From Campylobacter aviculae (GTDB lineage Bacteria; Campylobacterota; Campylobacteria; Campylobacterales; Campylobacteraceae): a DNA stretch of 64,000 bases. Below the pieces are notes generated by a model. The model saw only the letters and a list, made by a program, of their open reading frames with translations, was not told the DNA's origin and ran no database searches. This document shows positions 19,099 through 29,197 of this stretch, piece by piece. Positions within the stretch are counted from its first letter, which is position 1. Every line of letters starts with the position of its first letter. The stretch is taken from positions 1 to 64,000 of the forward strand of contig NZ_NXMA01000006.1 of the NCBI RefSeq assembly GCF_005406215.1, read 5' to 3'. The translations under genes were made by a program, and so were the position numbers.

Positions 19099-20167
19099 GA
19101 TCTAACTCTAAAATAATTTGATATAATGTGTCATTTTTAGATATAAGCTTAAAATCGCTTTTTAAATTTCTAAGAGCATCAAGATAATTTTCTTGATTGT
19201 TAAATTGTATAATAATATTATAATTTTTTAGTTTTAAGCTAGAAATTCCTAGTGAGTTTTGATTGAGCCAAATGAAGATGTTTTTTAAAATCAAAATTCT
19301 ATCCTTGTTTGGTTTGAAATTTTTTATAATTTCATCAAGTTGATTAAAATTTTGATCAAGCAGCGTTTTTTTATTATAAAGAGTAGAATTTAAGTCTTTG
19401 AGTTTTTTTTCTAAAATTATATTTTTTTCTTTTTCTAATCTATAGAGTTTATCTTGAGAAATTTTACTTTGAGTCTGCAGATTTTTATTTTCTTGATAGT
19501 TTAAAAAATTAGTAAAAATTAAAATCCCGCTTAAACTTAAAAAACTCAATAAAAATAGAAAAACTAATTTTATATAATAAGGAAATATTTTCTTGCTTAT
19601 TTTGATAAAATTTGTATTTTTATCTAAGAATGGCACACTTAATTCTGCAAGTTTATTTTCATTTTGTTCTAAAATTTTACAAGCAATTGCTTTATTTTTT
19701 AATTCTTTTATCAAATCATTATTTTCAAAACTGATTACAATTTCACTTTCATAGTATTGTAAAAGTTCTAATATATGCGTTTTTTCTAAGAATAATTCCA
19801 TATCTTTTTCGTATTTGAATTTTTTAAAAGCTTTAAAATTATCTTGTTCATAAAAACATAAATATACTTCATCTAAATAAAGCTCTAGAAAGCAAAAATT
19901 ATTTTTTTCAATCAAATTATTTTTAAATAAAGGCTTAAAAATGAAAGCTTTGGGAAAACAAGCGAGGCATTTAGGCAAATTTTCAACTCTACTTAAAAAA
20001 CAGTGATAAATTTCATCTTGTTTTAAAAATGCTATTTGATATTCAAAAGGATTTTTTATATCACATTCTTTGATTATTTCCTCAAAGAGTCTATCTTCTT
20101 CAAATCTTCCATTTTTTTGAACATAAATGAGTTTTTCAAAATGTACAATTTCGATTTTATTCTTCAT
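19091..20167 (-). CDS. GspL/PilN-like assembly platform protein
   Basis: The protein has 358 residues. A cytoplasmic domain covers ~1-195, one transmembrane helix ~200-222 ([20 protein letters not shown]), a coiled coil ~230-280, and a C-terminal periplasmic domain of ferredoxin-like size. That order matches GspL (PilM-PilN fusion) better than PilN alone. The next gene is PilO/GspM-like, so they form the usual pair. It is the penultimate gene of the rplI-hslV-hslU-era operon, overlapping era by 11 bases. The family call rests on topology and pairing, not on strong residues. Confidence 0.55.
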   Translation of the reverse strand: MKNKIEIVHFEKLIYVQKNGRFEEDRLFEEIIKECDIKNPFEYQIAFLKQDEIYHCFLSRVENLPKCLACFPKAFIFKPLFKNNLIEKNNFCFLELYLDEVYLCFYEQDNFKAFKKFKYEKDMELFLEKTHILELLQYYESEIVISFENNDLIKELKNKAIACKILEQNENKLAELSVPFLDKNTNFIKISKKIFPYYIKLVFLFLLSFLSLSGILIFTNFLNYQENKNLQTQSKISQDKLYRLEKEKNIILEKKLKDLNSTLYNKKTLLDQNFNQLDEIIKNFKPNKDRILILKNIFIWLNQNSLGISSLKLKNYNIIIQFNNQENYLDALRNLKSDFKLISKNDTLYQIILELDHG

Positions 20168-21032
20168 AATTTAATATTTTTTTTAAAAAATCCTCATCTT
20201 TTTGCCAATTCTTTTTTACCACTACATATAGCTTTAAAAGAATTTTATTTTGAGCTAGTTGTGTAATTTTTATCCTAGCATCTCTACCTATACGATTAAG
20301 CGTTATACCATTTTTTCCTATAAGCATGGCTTTGTGAGAATTTGTATCGGTAATGATTTGAGCTTCAATAATGATAAGATTTGTTTTTTCTTTAATTTTA
20401 TTGATTACCACTTCAGTGCAATAGGGCAGCTCTTGACTTAAATTTTCATAAATACTTTCGAGTATAAAATCTCTATAAAGTTCTTTTTGACTGCTTGGAG
20501 TTAAAAAATCAGGATCATAAAAATATTCATGTTCGTCTAAATATTTTACAATTTCATCAAGCAAGGTTTTTTTATAAGTCTTTTTTTTGCAAGAATAAGG
20601 AATGATAGCCTTAAAATACTCGCTAAATTTAGCATAATCGTTAAGTTTTTTTAAAAGAGTAGTATTATCGGTTAAATCAACTTTGTTTAAAACGATAATA
20701 TGAGGAACTTTTGGCTTTAGTGTTAAAAATTCTTCATAATTTTTCAAATCATCAAACACGCTTGCCACAAACAAAATCAAATCACAATCTCCCATGGCTT
20801 TTATAGCACTTTCAATTAACATTTGATTTAAGGTTGCATTACTTTGATGCAATCCAGGAGTATCAATAAAAATAATTTGATCTTCTTCGTGCATCACTAT
20901 GGCTTTGATTTTTCGCCTTGTGGCATTTTGTTTATGAGAAACTAGGGTGATTTTTTCTTCAAGCAAGGAATTAACCAAAGCACTTTTTCCAGCATTGGTT
21001 CTTCCTATGATGCTAACAAAGCCACTCTTCAC
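20157..21032 (-). CDS. era: GTPase Era
   Basis: Era binds the 3' end of 16S rRNA during small-subunit maturation. G1 is GRTNAGKS, a slight departure from the usual GRPNVGKS. G3 is DTPGLHQ and G4 is NKVD. The C-terminal KH domain includes [15 protein letters not shown]. The length is 291 residues. The start is a GTG at 21032 that overlaps the hslU stop (GTGA), so translation is coupled. Confidence 0.94.
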   Translation of the reverse strand: MKSGFVSIIGRTNAGKSALVNSLLEEKITLVSHKQNATRRKIKAIVMHEEDQIIFIDTPGLHQSNATLNQMLIESAIKAMGDCDLILFVASVFDDLKNYEEFLTLKPKVPHIIVLNKVDLTDNTTLLKKLNDYAKFSEYFKAIIPYSCKKKTYKKTLLDEIVKYLDEHEYFYDPDFLTPSSQKELYRDFILESIYENLSQELPYCTEVVINKIKEKTNLIIIEAQIITDTNSHKAMLIGKNGITLNRIGRDARIKITQLAQNKILLKLYVVVKKNWQKDEDFLKKILNYEE

Positions 21033-22348
21033 AAAATATACCTAGCTAAATCTTTATTTTCTATAATGTCTCCAAGTTTTTCTTCAACCATTTTTTTATC
21101 AACGATAAATTTCTTACCCGCGTATTCATCGGCCTCAAAACTTAAGTCTTCAAGAAGTTTTTCTATCACAGTATGTAAACGTCTAGCGCCTATATCTTGC
21201 ATTTCTTCATTTGCTTTAGAAGCTATTTTTGCAATTTCTTTTATCGCTTCATCATCAAATTCAAGTTCTAATTTTTCTGTTTTTAAAAGTTCGGTGTATT
21301 GTTTTAAAAGTGAATTTTTAGGACGGGTTAAAATTTCATAAAGAGCTTTATCATCTAAGCTATCAAGTTCAACCCTTAAAGGAAAACGTCCTTGAAGTTC
21401 TGGAATTAAATCACTTGGCTTACTTAAATGAAAAGCACCCGCAGCGATAAAAAGTATGTGATCGGTTTTTAAGGTTCCAATTTTTGTTTGCACATTAGAC
21501 CCTTCAACTATAGGAAGTAAATCTCTTTGTACTCCTTCTTTGCTTGGATCTTGTCGGTTTGAATTACTGCTTGAAACGGCTATTTTATCGATCTCATCTA
21601 TAAAAATAATTCCTTCATTTTCTGCTCTTTTTAAAGCTTCACTTTTAATACTTTCTTGATCTAAAATTTTATCTCCAGCTTCGTTTCTTAAAGCGTTTTT
21701 AGCATCTTTAATTTTCATTTCTTTTTTGACTTTTTTACTCCCTACGCCAATAACTTTAACAATATCTTGCATCGCTCCCATTTCAGGTGGCAAGTTAGGA
21801 TTGGTATCAAACATGCTTTGAGAAATTTCTATTTCTATATTGCTTTCATCCAAATCCCCATTTCTAAGTTTAGTTCTCATTTTTTCAAGGCTATTTTTAT
21901 ATTCTTCTTGCTTTTCGTCACTAATGCCTTTTGGTAAAGGCGGTAAGAGTTTTTCTAAAATTTTATTTTCGATAAATTCATCGATTTTATCTTTGTTTTT
22001 TTCTTTTTGTTCATTTTTAACCAAATTTAAAGCTGCATTGGCCAAATCTCTTACCATGCTTTCCACATCACGTCCCACAAAACCTACTTCAGTATATTTA
22101 CTAGCTTCAATTTTTATGAAAGGAAAACCCATCATTTTTGCAAGTCTTCTTGCAATTTCGGTTTTACCAACTCCAGTTGATCCTATCATTAAAATATTTT
22201 TTGGCATAATATCATCTTGAAGTTCTGGGCTAAGCTGCATTCTTCTATAGCGGTTTCTTAAGGCTATGGCGATGATTTTCTTAGCTTTTTTTTGACCGAT
22301 AACATAATCATCTAAAAATTTGACTATTTCTTTTGGAGTTAAGTTCAT
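21029..22348 (-). CDS. hslU: ATP-dependent protease ATPase subunit HslU (ClpY)
   Basis: HslU unfolds substrates and feeds them into the HslV chamber. The N-terminal LDDYVIGQ-type segment and the Walker A GSTGVGKT (residues ~56-63) are present. The long I-domain insertion (~110-240) is followed by the Walker [10 protein letters not shown] and the sensor-2 region [12 protein letters not shown]. The 439-residue length is standard. It overlaps hslV by 4 bases upstream and era downstream. Confidence 0.96.
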   Translation of the reverse strand: MNLTPKEIVKFLDDYVIGQKKAKKIIAIALRNRYRRMQLSPELQDDIMPKNILMIGSTGVGKTEIARRLAKMMGFPFIKIEASKYTEVGFVGRDVESMVRDLANAALNLVKNEQKEKNKDKIDEFIENKILEKLLPPLPKGISDEKQEEYKNSLEKMRTKLRNGDLDESNIEIEISQSMFDTNPNLPPEMGAMQDIVKVIGVGSKKVKKEMKIKDAKNALRNEAGDKILDQESIKSEALKRAENEGIIFIDEIDKIAVSSSNSNRQDPSKEGVQRDLLPIVEGSNVQTKIGTLKTDHILFIAAGAFHLSKPSDLIPELQGRFPLRVELDSLDDKALYEILTRPKNSLLKQYTELLKTEKLELEFDDEAIKEIAKIASKANEEMQDIGARRLHTVIEKLLEDLSFEADEYAGKKFIVDKKMVEEKLGDIIENKDLARYIL

Positions 22349-22887
22349 TTTTCATCCTCTATTACATAGGTTTTTATATTTGTATTGGTATAAATGCAAA
22401 TTTCTCCTGCAATTTGTAAGCTTGATCTTACTAGTTCTTCTTCATCTAAAGAAGAGTGTTTTGCTAAAGCTCTTGCAGCTGAAAGCGCATAATTTCCACC
22501 GCTACCAATTGCTGCGATCTCTCCATCTTCTGGTTCTACCACATCACCAGTTCCTGAAAGTAAAAAAATGTGATTTCTATCAAGTACTAGCATCATGGCT
22601 TCGAGTTTTCTCAAGTATTTATCTTTTCTCCATTCTTTGGAAAAATCTATAGCAGCCTTTAAAAGATCGCCTTTAGAACTTTGTAATAAATTTTCAAACA
22701 TATCAAAAAGATTAAAAGCATCTGCTGTACTTCCTGCAAAACCTGCTAAAACTTTGCCATTGTTAAGTTTTCTAATTTTAACGGCATTACCTTTTAAAAC
22801 AGTATTTCCAAAGCTAACTTGCCCATCTCCTCCGATTACGGATTTATTTTTACCCTTATAGGCTAAAATTGTAGTTGCGTGAAACAT
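22345..22887 (-). CDS. hslV: ATP-dependent protease proteolytic subunit HslV (ClpQ)
   Basis: HslV is the threonine protease core. The short propeptide MFHA is followed by TTILAYKG, so Thr5 would become the catalytic N-terminal threonine after processing. GDGQVSFG and the C-terminal ALAKHSSLD...[10 protein letters not shown] match the family. It is 180 residues long and lies 2 bases downstream of rplI. A heat-shock link is expected for the family, but no CIRCE or other operator is visible upstream. Confidence 0.95.
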   Translation of the reverse strand: MFHATTILAYKGKNKSVIGGDGQVSFGNTVLKGNAVKIRKLNNGKVLAGFAGSTADAFNLFDMFENLLQSSKGDLLKAAIDFSKEWRKDKYLRKLEAMMLVLDRNHIFLLSGTGDVVEPEDGEIAAIGSGGNYALSAARALAKHSSLDEEELVRSSLQIAGEICIYTNTNIKTYVIEDEK

Positions 22888-22889
22888 AA

Positions 22890-23333
22890 TTATTCTGCCT
22901 TTATGTCAATTTTAAAATTTGCATGGATTGCATGACCTAATTTTACGCTGATTTCATGAATTCCAATGCTTTTTAAAGTATCACACTCTAAGCTTTTTTT
23001 ATCAAGTTCTATATTTTTTTGCTCTTTAAGTGCATGGGCGATTTCATCTTTTGTAACCCCGCCGAATAAATGACCAGTGGATCCAACAGGTTTAAAAATT
23101 TCAAGAGTGATTTTGCTAAGCTCTTCTTTTAATTTTTCTAAATTTGCAATTTCAAAGCGTAAATTTTCAGCTTCTTTTTTCTTATCACTTTCATATTTTC
23201 TTAAAACTTCAGTTGTAGCAGCTTTTGCTAATCCTTTTCCGATTAAAAAATTTTGTCCATATCCATCTTTGACTTCTTTAACTTCTCCAGCTTTTCCAAG
23301 TCCTTTAACATCTTTAATCAGTAACACTTTCAT
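22890..23333 (-). CDS. rplI: 50S ribosomal protein L9
   Basis: L9 binds 23S rRNA near the L1 stalk. The N-terminal domain [18 protein letters not shown] is highly characteristic, followed by the long connecting helix and the C-terminal domain ([16 protein letters not shown]). The length is 147 residues. It heads a tightly packed set with hslV, hslU and era, with argG just upstream. Confidence 0.96.
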   Translation of the reverse strand: MKVLLIKDVKGLGKAGEVKEVKDGYGQNFLIGKGLAKAATTEVLRKYESDKKKEAENLRFEIANLEKLKEELSKITLEIFKPVGSTGHLFGGVTKDEIAHALKEQKNIELDKKSLECDTLKSIGIHEISVKLGHAIHANFKIDIKAE

Positions 23334-23346
23334 TATTATTCCTTAG

Positions 23347-24567
23347 TTAAAATTTTCTTCCATTTTTTCCTGCAATGATAAAACGCAAGGCGTTAAGTTT
23401 TATAAAGCCAGCTGCATCTTTTTGATTATATACTTCATCTTCTTCAAAGGTGCAGTAAGCTGCATTAAATAAACTATCATTTGCACTTTCGCGTCCTATT
23501 ACAATGGCGTTGCCTTTATAAAGTTCAAGTTTTACTTTGCCATTGACATATTTTTGAGATTCGTCAATTAATGCTTGAAGCATTAGTCTTTCAGGAGAGA
23601 ACCAATACCCATTGTAAATTAAACTCGCATATTTTGGCATCAATTCATCTTTTAAATGTGAAGCCTCTCTGTCAAGGGTAATGCTTTCAATGGCCCTATG
23701 AGCTTTCAAAAGTATAGTACCTCCTGGGGTTTCATAACAACCACGACTTTTCATTCCCACGTAACGATTTTCAACTATATCAAGACGGCCTATACCATGT
23801 TTTGCACCTAGTTTATTTAGTTGGGTTAAAAGTTCTGCCGGAGAAAGTTTTTTTTCATTAATCGCAACAAGATCTCCCTTTTGAAATTCAAGCTCTATAA
23901 TTTCACTTTCATTTGGAGCTTCTTTTGGATTTTTTGTCCATCTCCACATATCATCTTCTGGAGGACAAGTTGGATTTTCTAAAATAAGTCCTTCATAAGA
24001 AATATGAAGTAAATTAGCATCCATAGAATAAGGAGACTTGCCCTTTTTTTTAGAAATATCAATACCATGTTTTTGTGCATAAGCAAGAAGTTTTTCGCGG
24101 CTATTTAAATCCCATTCTCTCCAAGGAGCAATGATTTTTAACTCAGGATTGAAAGCAAGATAACCAAGTTCAAAACGTACCTGATCATTTCCTTTGCCTG
24201 TTGCACCATGACTGACCGCATCTGCTTTGGTTTGGATGGCAATTTGTGCTTGAGTTTTTGCGATCAATGGGCGTGCTATGCTTGTTCCGAGCAAGTATTC
24301 TCCTTCATAGAGTGCATTTGCTCTAAACATAGGAAATACATAATCTTTAACAAATTCATCTTTAAGATCTTTAATAAAAATATTTTCTTCCTTGATTCCT
24401 AAAGAAAGAGCTTTTTGTTTAGCCGGTTCTAATTCTTCCCCTTGCCCAATATCAGCTGTAAAGGTTATAACTTCGCATTTATATTCATCTTGAAGCCATT
24501 TTAAAATAATACTTGTATCAAGACCGCCAGAGTATGCTAAAACAACCTTTTTTATTTTATTTTTCAT
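23347..24567 (-). CDS. argG: Argininosuccinate synthase
   Basis: ArgG joins citrulline and aspartate with ATP in arginine synthesis. The ATP-binding motif AYSGGLDTS is at residues ~10-18, and [13 protein letters not shown] is conserved. At 406 residues it is full length. It is the first gene of the minus-strand block and lies 13 bases before rplI. It is divergent from the S4 gene, so the promoters of both lie in 24568-24721. Confidence 0.96.
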   Translation of the reverse strand: MKNKIKKVVLAYSGGLDTSIILKWLQDEYKCEVITFTADIGQGEELEPAKQKALSLGIKEENIFIKDLKDEFVKDYVFPMFRANALYEGEYLLGTSIARPLIAKTQAQIAIQTKADAVSHGATGKGNDQVRFELGYLAFNPELKIIAPWREWDLNSREKLLAYAQKHGIDISKKKGKSPYSMDANLLHISYEGLILENPTCPPEDDMWRWTKNPKEAPNESEIIELEFQKGDLVAINEKKLSPAELLTQLNKLGAKHGIGRLDIVENRYVGMKSRGCYETPGGTILLKAHRAIESITLDREASHLKDELMPKYASLIYNGYWFSPERLMLQALIDESQKYVNGKVKLELYKGNAIVIGRESANDSLFNAAYCTFEEDEVYNQKDAAGFIKLNALRFIIAGKNGRKF

Positions 24568-24706
24568 GATTAAAATCCCTTTGGCTTTTACATTTACAAA
24601 TCAAAATTTTTTATGTATTTTACATTGTATCTAAAATTTTATTAAAGAAAAGTTTTTAAAACAATAAATATAAGCAAAATATGTTCCAAAATTTGATTTT
24701 TTTTGC

Positions 24707-24712
24707 TAAAAT
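24707..24712 (+). promoter_or_regulatory. -10 box of the S4-tsaE-lptB-rpoN operon
   Basis: TTTTTTTTGCTAAAAT is a good Campylobacter promoter with an extended -10. The box ends 9 bases before the ATG at 24722, so the message would have almost no leader. No ribosome-binding site is seen. Confidence 0.6.
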
Positions 24713-24721
24713 TCATTCTTG

Positions 24722-24967
24722 ATGAGAGTAGATAAATTTTTAAATGTAGTAAATATCACTAAAAGAAGAGCAATTTCTGAAGATATGTGTAAAAGTGGAG
24801 TGGTAAGAATCAATAACAAAGTGGTTAAAGCGAGCAAAGAAGTGAAAATAGGAGATATCATTAGTTTGCATTTTATACAATATACTCAAGAATATAAAGT
24901 TTTAGCTATACCTACCACCAAAAGCATTCCTAAAAATACTCAAAGTCAATATGTGGAAAAATTATGA
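24722..24967 (+). CDS. S4-domain RNA-binding protein (RqcP/HslR-like)
   Basis: The protein is a single S4 domain of 81 residues: RVDKFLNVVNITKRR at the N-terminus, and GVVRINNKVVKASKEVKIGD in the RNA-binding turn. Small S4 proteins of this type recycle peptidyl-tRNA on stalled 50S subunits in other bacteria, which is family knowledge. The ATG at 24722 is preferred to a TTG one codon earlier. It overlaps tsaE by 4 bases (ATGA) and starts the operon that ends with rpoN. It corresponds to Cj0667. Confidence 0.85.
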   Translation: MRVDKFLNVVNITKRRAISEDMCKSGVVRINNKVVKASKEVKIGDIISLHFIQYTQEYKVLAIPTTKSIPKNTQSQYVEKL

Positions 24968-25368
24968 AAGAAATGATTTTAACTCAAAATGAATTGGATA
25001 AATTGTTAATCAATCTACCAAGAAATGGAGTGGTTTTATTGCAAGGAGATTTAGCTAGTGGTAAAACTAGCTTAGTTCAAGCTTGGGTTAAATTTCTAAA
25101 TTTAAGCGATCAGGTTACTTCTCCAACTTTTTCTATTATGCAAAAATACCAAAATGAAAATATTTGTGTGTATCATTATGATATCTATCAGCAGGGCTTA
25201 GATGGGCTTTTAAAGAATGGCTTGTTTGATAATTTATTTGAAGAAGGTTTGCATTTGGTGGAATGGGGAGATGATGGGTTAAAAGAAAAATTATTGCAAT
25301 TTGGAATTTTAACTACAATTGTTAAAATTAGCATAGAGAAAAATAAAAGAAAGTATGAAATTTTATGA
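24964..25368 (+). CDS. tsaE: tRNA threonylcarbamoyladenosine biosynthesis ATPase TsaE
   Basis: TsaE is the P-loop partner of TsaB/TsaD that makes t6A37 in ANN-decoding tRNAs. The Walker A GDLASGKTS is at residues ~29-37, followed by VTSPTFSIMQKY and YHYDIYQ, all typical. The length is 134 residues. It overlaps the genes on both sides by 4 bases. Confidence 0.92.
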   Translation: MKEMILTQNELDKLLINLPRNGVVLLQGDLASGKTSLVQAWVKFLNLSDQVTSPTFSIMQKYQNENICVYHYDIYQQGLDGLLKNGLFDNLFEEGLHLVEWGDDGLKEKLLQFGILTTIVKISIEKNKRKYEIL

Positions 25369-26093
25369 GTAAATTAGAAATAATCAATTTAGAAAAAATT
25401 ATCAAAAAAACTAAAATTATACATGATATATCCTTAGAGTTAAATAGTGGAGAGATCGTTGGACTTTTAGGGCCAAATGGAGCTGGAAAAACTACTACTT
25501 TTTATATGATATGCGGATTGATTTCTCCAAGTAGCGGAAGGGTGCTTCTTGATGGTTTGGATATTACTAAGGAGCCATTAAATAAGCGTGCAAGAGAAGG
25601 GATAGGATATTTACCACAAGAAAGTAGTATTTTTAAAGATTTAAGCGTTGAAGAGAATTTGCTTTTAGCGGCACAAATTTTTTATAAAGATAAAAAATTA
25701 TTAAATGAAAAAGTAGAGCAAATGCTTGAACTCTTAAGTATAGAACCGATTCGCTTAAGAAAGGGTTTGAGTTTAAGTGGTGGAGAAAGAAGGCGTTGTG
25801 AGTTAGCAAGAAGTTTGATGTGTGAGCCTAAATTTTTACTTCTTGATGAGCCATTTGCGGGGGTTGATCCTATAGCGGTTTCTGAAATCCAAACTTTAAT
25901 TAAAGAACTTAAAAAGCTAAATATAGGGGTTTTGATTACCGATCATAATGTACGCGAGACTTTAGCCATTTGTGATAGAGCTTATGTGATTCGTTCTGGA
26001 TCTTTATTGGCAAGTGGAAATGCTGAAGAAATTGCAAACAATAAAGATGTGAAAAAATATTATTTAGGAGCGGAGTTTAAACTCCTAGATTAA
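25365..26093 (+). CDS. lptB: LPS export ABC transporter ATPase LptB
   Basis: LptB powers LPS extraction from the inner membrane with LptF/LptG. Walker A GPNGAGKTTT, ABC signature LSGGERRR and Walker B LLLDEPFAGVDP are all present. The family-typical GYLPQESSIF Q-loop region is clear. It has 242 residues. Its stop shares a base with the rpoN start (TAATG). The lptB-rpoN pairing is widespread in proteobacteria. Confidence 0.95.
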   Translation: MSKLEIINLEKIIKKTKIIHDISLELNSGEIVGLLGPNGAGKTTTFYMICGLISPSSGRVLLDGLDITKEPLNKRAREGIGYLPQESSIFKDLSVEENLLLAAQIFYKDKKLLNEKVEQMLELLSIEPIRLRKGLSLSGGERRRCELARSLMCEPKFLLLDEPFAGVDPIAVSEIQTLIKELKKLNIGVLITDHNVRETLAICDRAYVIRSGSLLASGNAEEIANNKDVKKYYLGAEFKLLD

Positions 26094-27343
26094 TGTTAAA
26101 GCAAAAGATTACTCAAAGCACAAAAACAAAAATTTCCCAAACTTTGCGTTCTTGGCTTCCTATTTTGCAAGCAAATATAGAAGATTTAAAAGAGAATTTG
26201 GATAAATTTGCAGAAGAAAATCCTTTTTTAAATGTTCAAGATGCGATTAAAACCTCTGAAAAAGGAAAGAGTTATTTTGATTCTTTTTATAAAAATAATA
26301 CTAATTCTGCAATAGTTGAAAGTATGGGAATTGGTAAAAAAAGTGTTTATGAAATTTTAAACGAGCAAATCATCCCTCCGCTTTTTCCTACAAAAAAATC
26401 TCAAGATATTGCAAATAAAATCATAGAATGTTTAAATCACGAAGGATATTTTGAGTATGATCAAGATATTATGCAAGATGTGGATGAAAAAGATCTTGAA
26501 AATATAAGAATGCGTTTTAAATTTTTAGATCCTATAGGGGTAGGTGCTAAAGACTACAAAGAAGCTTTTTTATTTGCACTTGATAATGAAAATCTTGACG
26601 AAGAACTCTATGATTTTTGTAAAATGCTTGTATTAGATTTTGAAAATATTCAAAACTATACAAAAGAAAAATTATACACTCAAGCAATTTCTGTCATAAA
26701 AAAATTTAGCATTCCTCCATTTTTGGAATATTTTGAAGACTCTCAAGTTATCATTCCAGATATTTTTATTTTTCGCGAAAATGATGAAATTAAAGTAAAA
26801 ATTAATGATGAATATTATCCTGAAATTTCCATTGAAACTGATGGGCTAGATCATGAATACTTAACTCACTATATCAAAGAGGCTAAAAATTTAGTTGATG
26901 CTTTGGCTATGAGAAAAGCGACTTTATATAAAATTGGATTGATGATAGTAGAACACCAGTACGATTTTTTTGTGGGTAAAGATATTAAACCCATGACTTT
27001 AAAAGATATTGCCGAGGATTTAGATCGTAATGCTTCTACTATATCAAGAGCCATTGCAAATAAATATTTAAGTTGCGAAAGAGGGCTTATTCCTTTGAAA
27101 GATTTTTTTGCTTTTGCACTCGATGAAGAAGGAGAAACTTCTAATGCAAGTGTTAAAGATTTTATTGTTAATTTAATTAAGAATGAAAATCGTTTAAAAC
27201 CTTTAAGTGATAGTAAAATTTTAAAACTTATACAAGATGAATTTAAAGTCGATATAGGGCGTCGCACGGTTACTAAATATAGAAAACGCTTAAATATTGC
27301 AAGTTCTACAGATAGAAAAAAACTTTATGAGCTTGAGGGATAA
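26093..27343 (+). CDS. rpoN: RNA polymerase sigma-54 factor RpoN
   Basis: RpoN directs transcription of hook/basal-body and minor flagellin genes in Campylobacter, activated by FlgR. The N-terminal activator-interacting region is seen in LRSWLPILQANIEDLKENL. The central core-binding part follows, and the C-terminal RpoN box reads GRRTVTKYRKRL. The length of 416 residues is typical for the group. Five GG-N10-GC promoters that it would recognise occur in this window (near 507, 42310, 51638, 54244, 59861). Confidence 0.96.
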   Translation: MLKQKITQSTKTKISQTLRSWLPILQANIEDLKENLDKFAEENPFLNVQDAIKTSEKGKSYFDSFYKNNTNSAIVESMGIGKKSVYEILNEQIIPPLFPTKKSQDIANKIIECLNHEGYFEYDQDIMQDVDEKDLENIRMRFKFLDPIGVGAKDYKEAFLFALDNENLDEELYDFCKMLVLDFENIQNYTKEKLYTQAISVIKKFSIPPFLEYFEDSQVIIPDIFIFRENDEIKVKINDEYYPEISIETDGLDHEYLTHYIKEAKNLVDALAMRKATLYKIGLMIVEHQYDFFVGKDIKPMTLKDIAEDLDRNASTISRAIANKYLSCERGLIPLKDFFAFALDEEGETSNASVKDFIVNLIKNENRLKPLSDSKILKLIQDEFKVDIGRRTVTKYRKRLNIASSTDRKKLYELEG

Positions 27344-27441
27344 ATTTATCTTTAATAACTAACTAAATTTTCTTTAAATAAAAATATTTAATTTTTATTT
27401 ATATTATTTAATAAATGTTATCTTTTCTTTTTAAATTATGG

Positions 27442-27447
27442 TACAAT
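27442..27447 (+). promoter_or_regulatory. -10 box (TACAAT) of dcuB
   Basis: TATGGTACAATGG lies ~40 bases before the dcuB ATG, after an A/T-periodic stretch, the usual Campylobacter sigma-70 pattern. AAAAAGGAATTAAA supplies the ribosome-binding site. Confidence 0.65.
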
Positions 27448-27484
27448 GGATAAATTATTTTTTATAATTTAAAAAGGAATTAAA

Positions 27485-29020
27485 ATGGATTTTTTAACAA
27501 ATCTTAGCGAAGGATGGCAGTTTTTTATTCAAATTGTAGTTGTACTTATCTGTCTTTTTTATGGTGCTAAAAAAGGAGGTATAGCTCTTGGGTTATTAGG
27601 TGGAATAGGCATTTTGATGCTAGTTTTTGTTTTTCATATCCAGCCAGGAAAACCCGCGATTGATGTTATGCTTACTATTTTAGCTGTAGTTGTTGCTAGT
27701 GCGACTTTGCAAGCAAGTGGTGGTTTGGATGTTATGCTTCAAATTGCTGAAAGAATTTTAAGAAAAAATCCTAAATTTTTGACTATTTTAGCTCCTTTTG
27801 TTACGTGTTTTTTAACTATGCTTTGTGGGACTGGGCATGTTGTTTATACTATAATGCCTATCATTTATGATATTGCCATTAAAAATGGTATTCGTCCAGA
27901 ACGCCCTATGGCAGCAGCTTCTATATCTTCACAAATGGGAATTATTGCAAGTCCTGTTTCTGTAGCAGTTGTAAGTTTAACAGCCTTGCTTTTAAATACT
28001 TCTCATAAATTGGCCGGTTTTGATGGTTATATTAATTTACTTCAAATCACTATACCTAGTACTTTTGCAGGTGTTTTATGCGTGGGGATTTTTTCTTGGT
28101 TTAGAGGTAAGGATTTGGATAAAGATGAGGTTTTTCAAGAAAAATTAAAAGATTTGGAATTTAAAAAATATGTTTATGGAGAATCCAAGACGCTTTTAGG
28201 TGTTAAATTGGCAAAAAGCAATTGGATTGCAATGTGGATTTTTATAGCTGCAATTTTTTCAGTAGCTATTATTGGAATATTTGATGATTTAAAACCCAAT
28301 TGGGGTCAAAAAATGGTATATCAAGCACACATTGATAATACGGTAGAATGGACTTTAAGCGGGGGAAATAAGGCTACAGTCGATCTTAAAAAATTAACTT
28401 CAAATATAAAAGATCATTCAAATGAGATTATAGCCGTTCCTCAAAAAGACAAGCTTGGAAATCCAAGTTATAATTATATTTCTATGGTATCCATTATTCA
28501 AATGTTTATGCTTTTAGCAGGTGCTTTGATTATTATTTTTGCAAAAACAGATGTAAAAAAGATAAGTTCTAATGAAATTTTTAAGTCAGGCATGGTAGCT
28601 CTTGTGGCAGTTTTTGGAATTTCTTGGATGGCTGATACAATGTTTGCAGTTCATACTCCTATGATGAAAGCTTTATTTGGAGACATAGTTAAAGAATATC
28701 CTTGGACTTACGCTTTAATGCTTCTTTTAATTTCTAAATTTGTTAATTCTCAAGCGGCAGCCATCTCTGCTTTTGTTCCTTTATCTTTGGGTATTGGTGT
28801 TGAACCAAGTGTGATCATAGCTTTTGCAGCTGCTTGTTATGGGTATTATATTTTGCCAACTTATCCAAGCGATTTGGCTACTATACAATTTGATCGATCA
28901 GGAACTACTCGCATTGGTAAATTTGTGATCAATCATAGTTTTATTTTACCTGGACTTATTGGCGTAATAACTTCTTGTGTAGCGGGTTATTTTATTGCAA
29001 TGATGGCAGGATATCTTTAG
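27485..29020 (+). CDS. dcuB: Anaerobic C4-dicarboxylate transporter DcuB
   Basis: Dcu carriers exchange fumarate for succinate during fumarate respiration and take up aspartate. About 10-12 transmembrane helices can be traced, with the conserved [19 protein letters not shown] and [17 protein letters not shown] segments. It has 511 residues, longer than E. coli DcuB (446), the extra length lying in a hydrophilic central loop (~residues 270-330). It is a single gene with its own promoter and corresponds to Cj0671. Confidence 0.93.
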   Translation: MDFLTNLSEGWQFFIQIVVVLICLFYGAKKGGIALGLLGGIGILMLVFVFHIQPGKPAIDVMLTILAVVVASATLQASGGLDVMLQIAERILRKNPKFLTILAPFVTCFLTMLCGTGHVVYTIMPIIYDIAIKNGIRPERPMAAASISSQMGIIASPVSVAVVSLTALLLNTSHKLAGFDGYINLLQITIPSTFAGVLCVGIFSWFRGKDLDKDEVFQEKLKDLEFKKYVYGESKTLLGVKLAKSNWIAMWIFIAAIFSVAIIGIFDDLKPNWGQKMVYQAHIDNTVEWTLSGGNKATVDLKKLTSNIKDHSNEIIAVPQKDKLGNPSYNYISMVSIIQMFMLLAGALIIIFAKTDVKKISSNEIFKSGMVALVAVFGISWMADTMFAVHTPMMKALFGDIVKEYPWTYALMLLLISKFVNSQAAAISAFVPLSLGIGVEPSVIIAFAAACYGYYILPTYPSDLATIQFDRSGTTRIGKFVINHSFILPGLIGVITSCVAGYFIAMMAGYL

Positions 29021-29110
29021 TTTGAAAATAATAAAGCAAATTATAAGGCTAGCAAGGATAGAATTAAAACCCTTTATTGTAAATGATTTTTATTGAATAG
29101 GATTTTATGA

Positions 29111-29188
29111 ATGATCTTTTTATTGATTTTAAGTTTATCGCTTGCTTGCTATCTTTTTTATGCACTTTTATATCCTGAAAAATTCTAA
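29111..29188 (+). CDS. kdpF: KdpF, small subunit of the K+-transporting ATPase
   Basis: This 25-residue ORF (MIFLLILSLSLACYLFYALL, then YPEKF) is one hydrophobic helix with the YALL-x-PE-x-F ending of KdpF. It sits 9 bases before kdpA, exactly where kdpF lies in other kdp operons. KdpF stabilises the KdpABC complex. An AGGA site lies ~8 bases upstream. It is too short for most gene finders and easy to miss. Confidence 0.85.
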   Translation: MIFLLILSLSLACYLFYALLYPEKF

Positions 29189-29197
29189 AGGAATAAT

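Noticed and set aside
21840-22861. Open frames on the plus strand opposite hslU and hslV
   Set aside because: They mirror conserved coding sequence in another frame and have Ser/Phe/Leu-rich composition typical of antisense frames in AT-rich DNA.
27360-27440. A/T-rich stretch before dcuB as a replication origin or special element
   Set aside because: No DnaA-box cluster or repeats are visible; it is ordinary promoter-upstream sequence for this genome.
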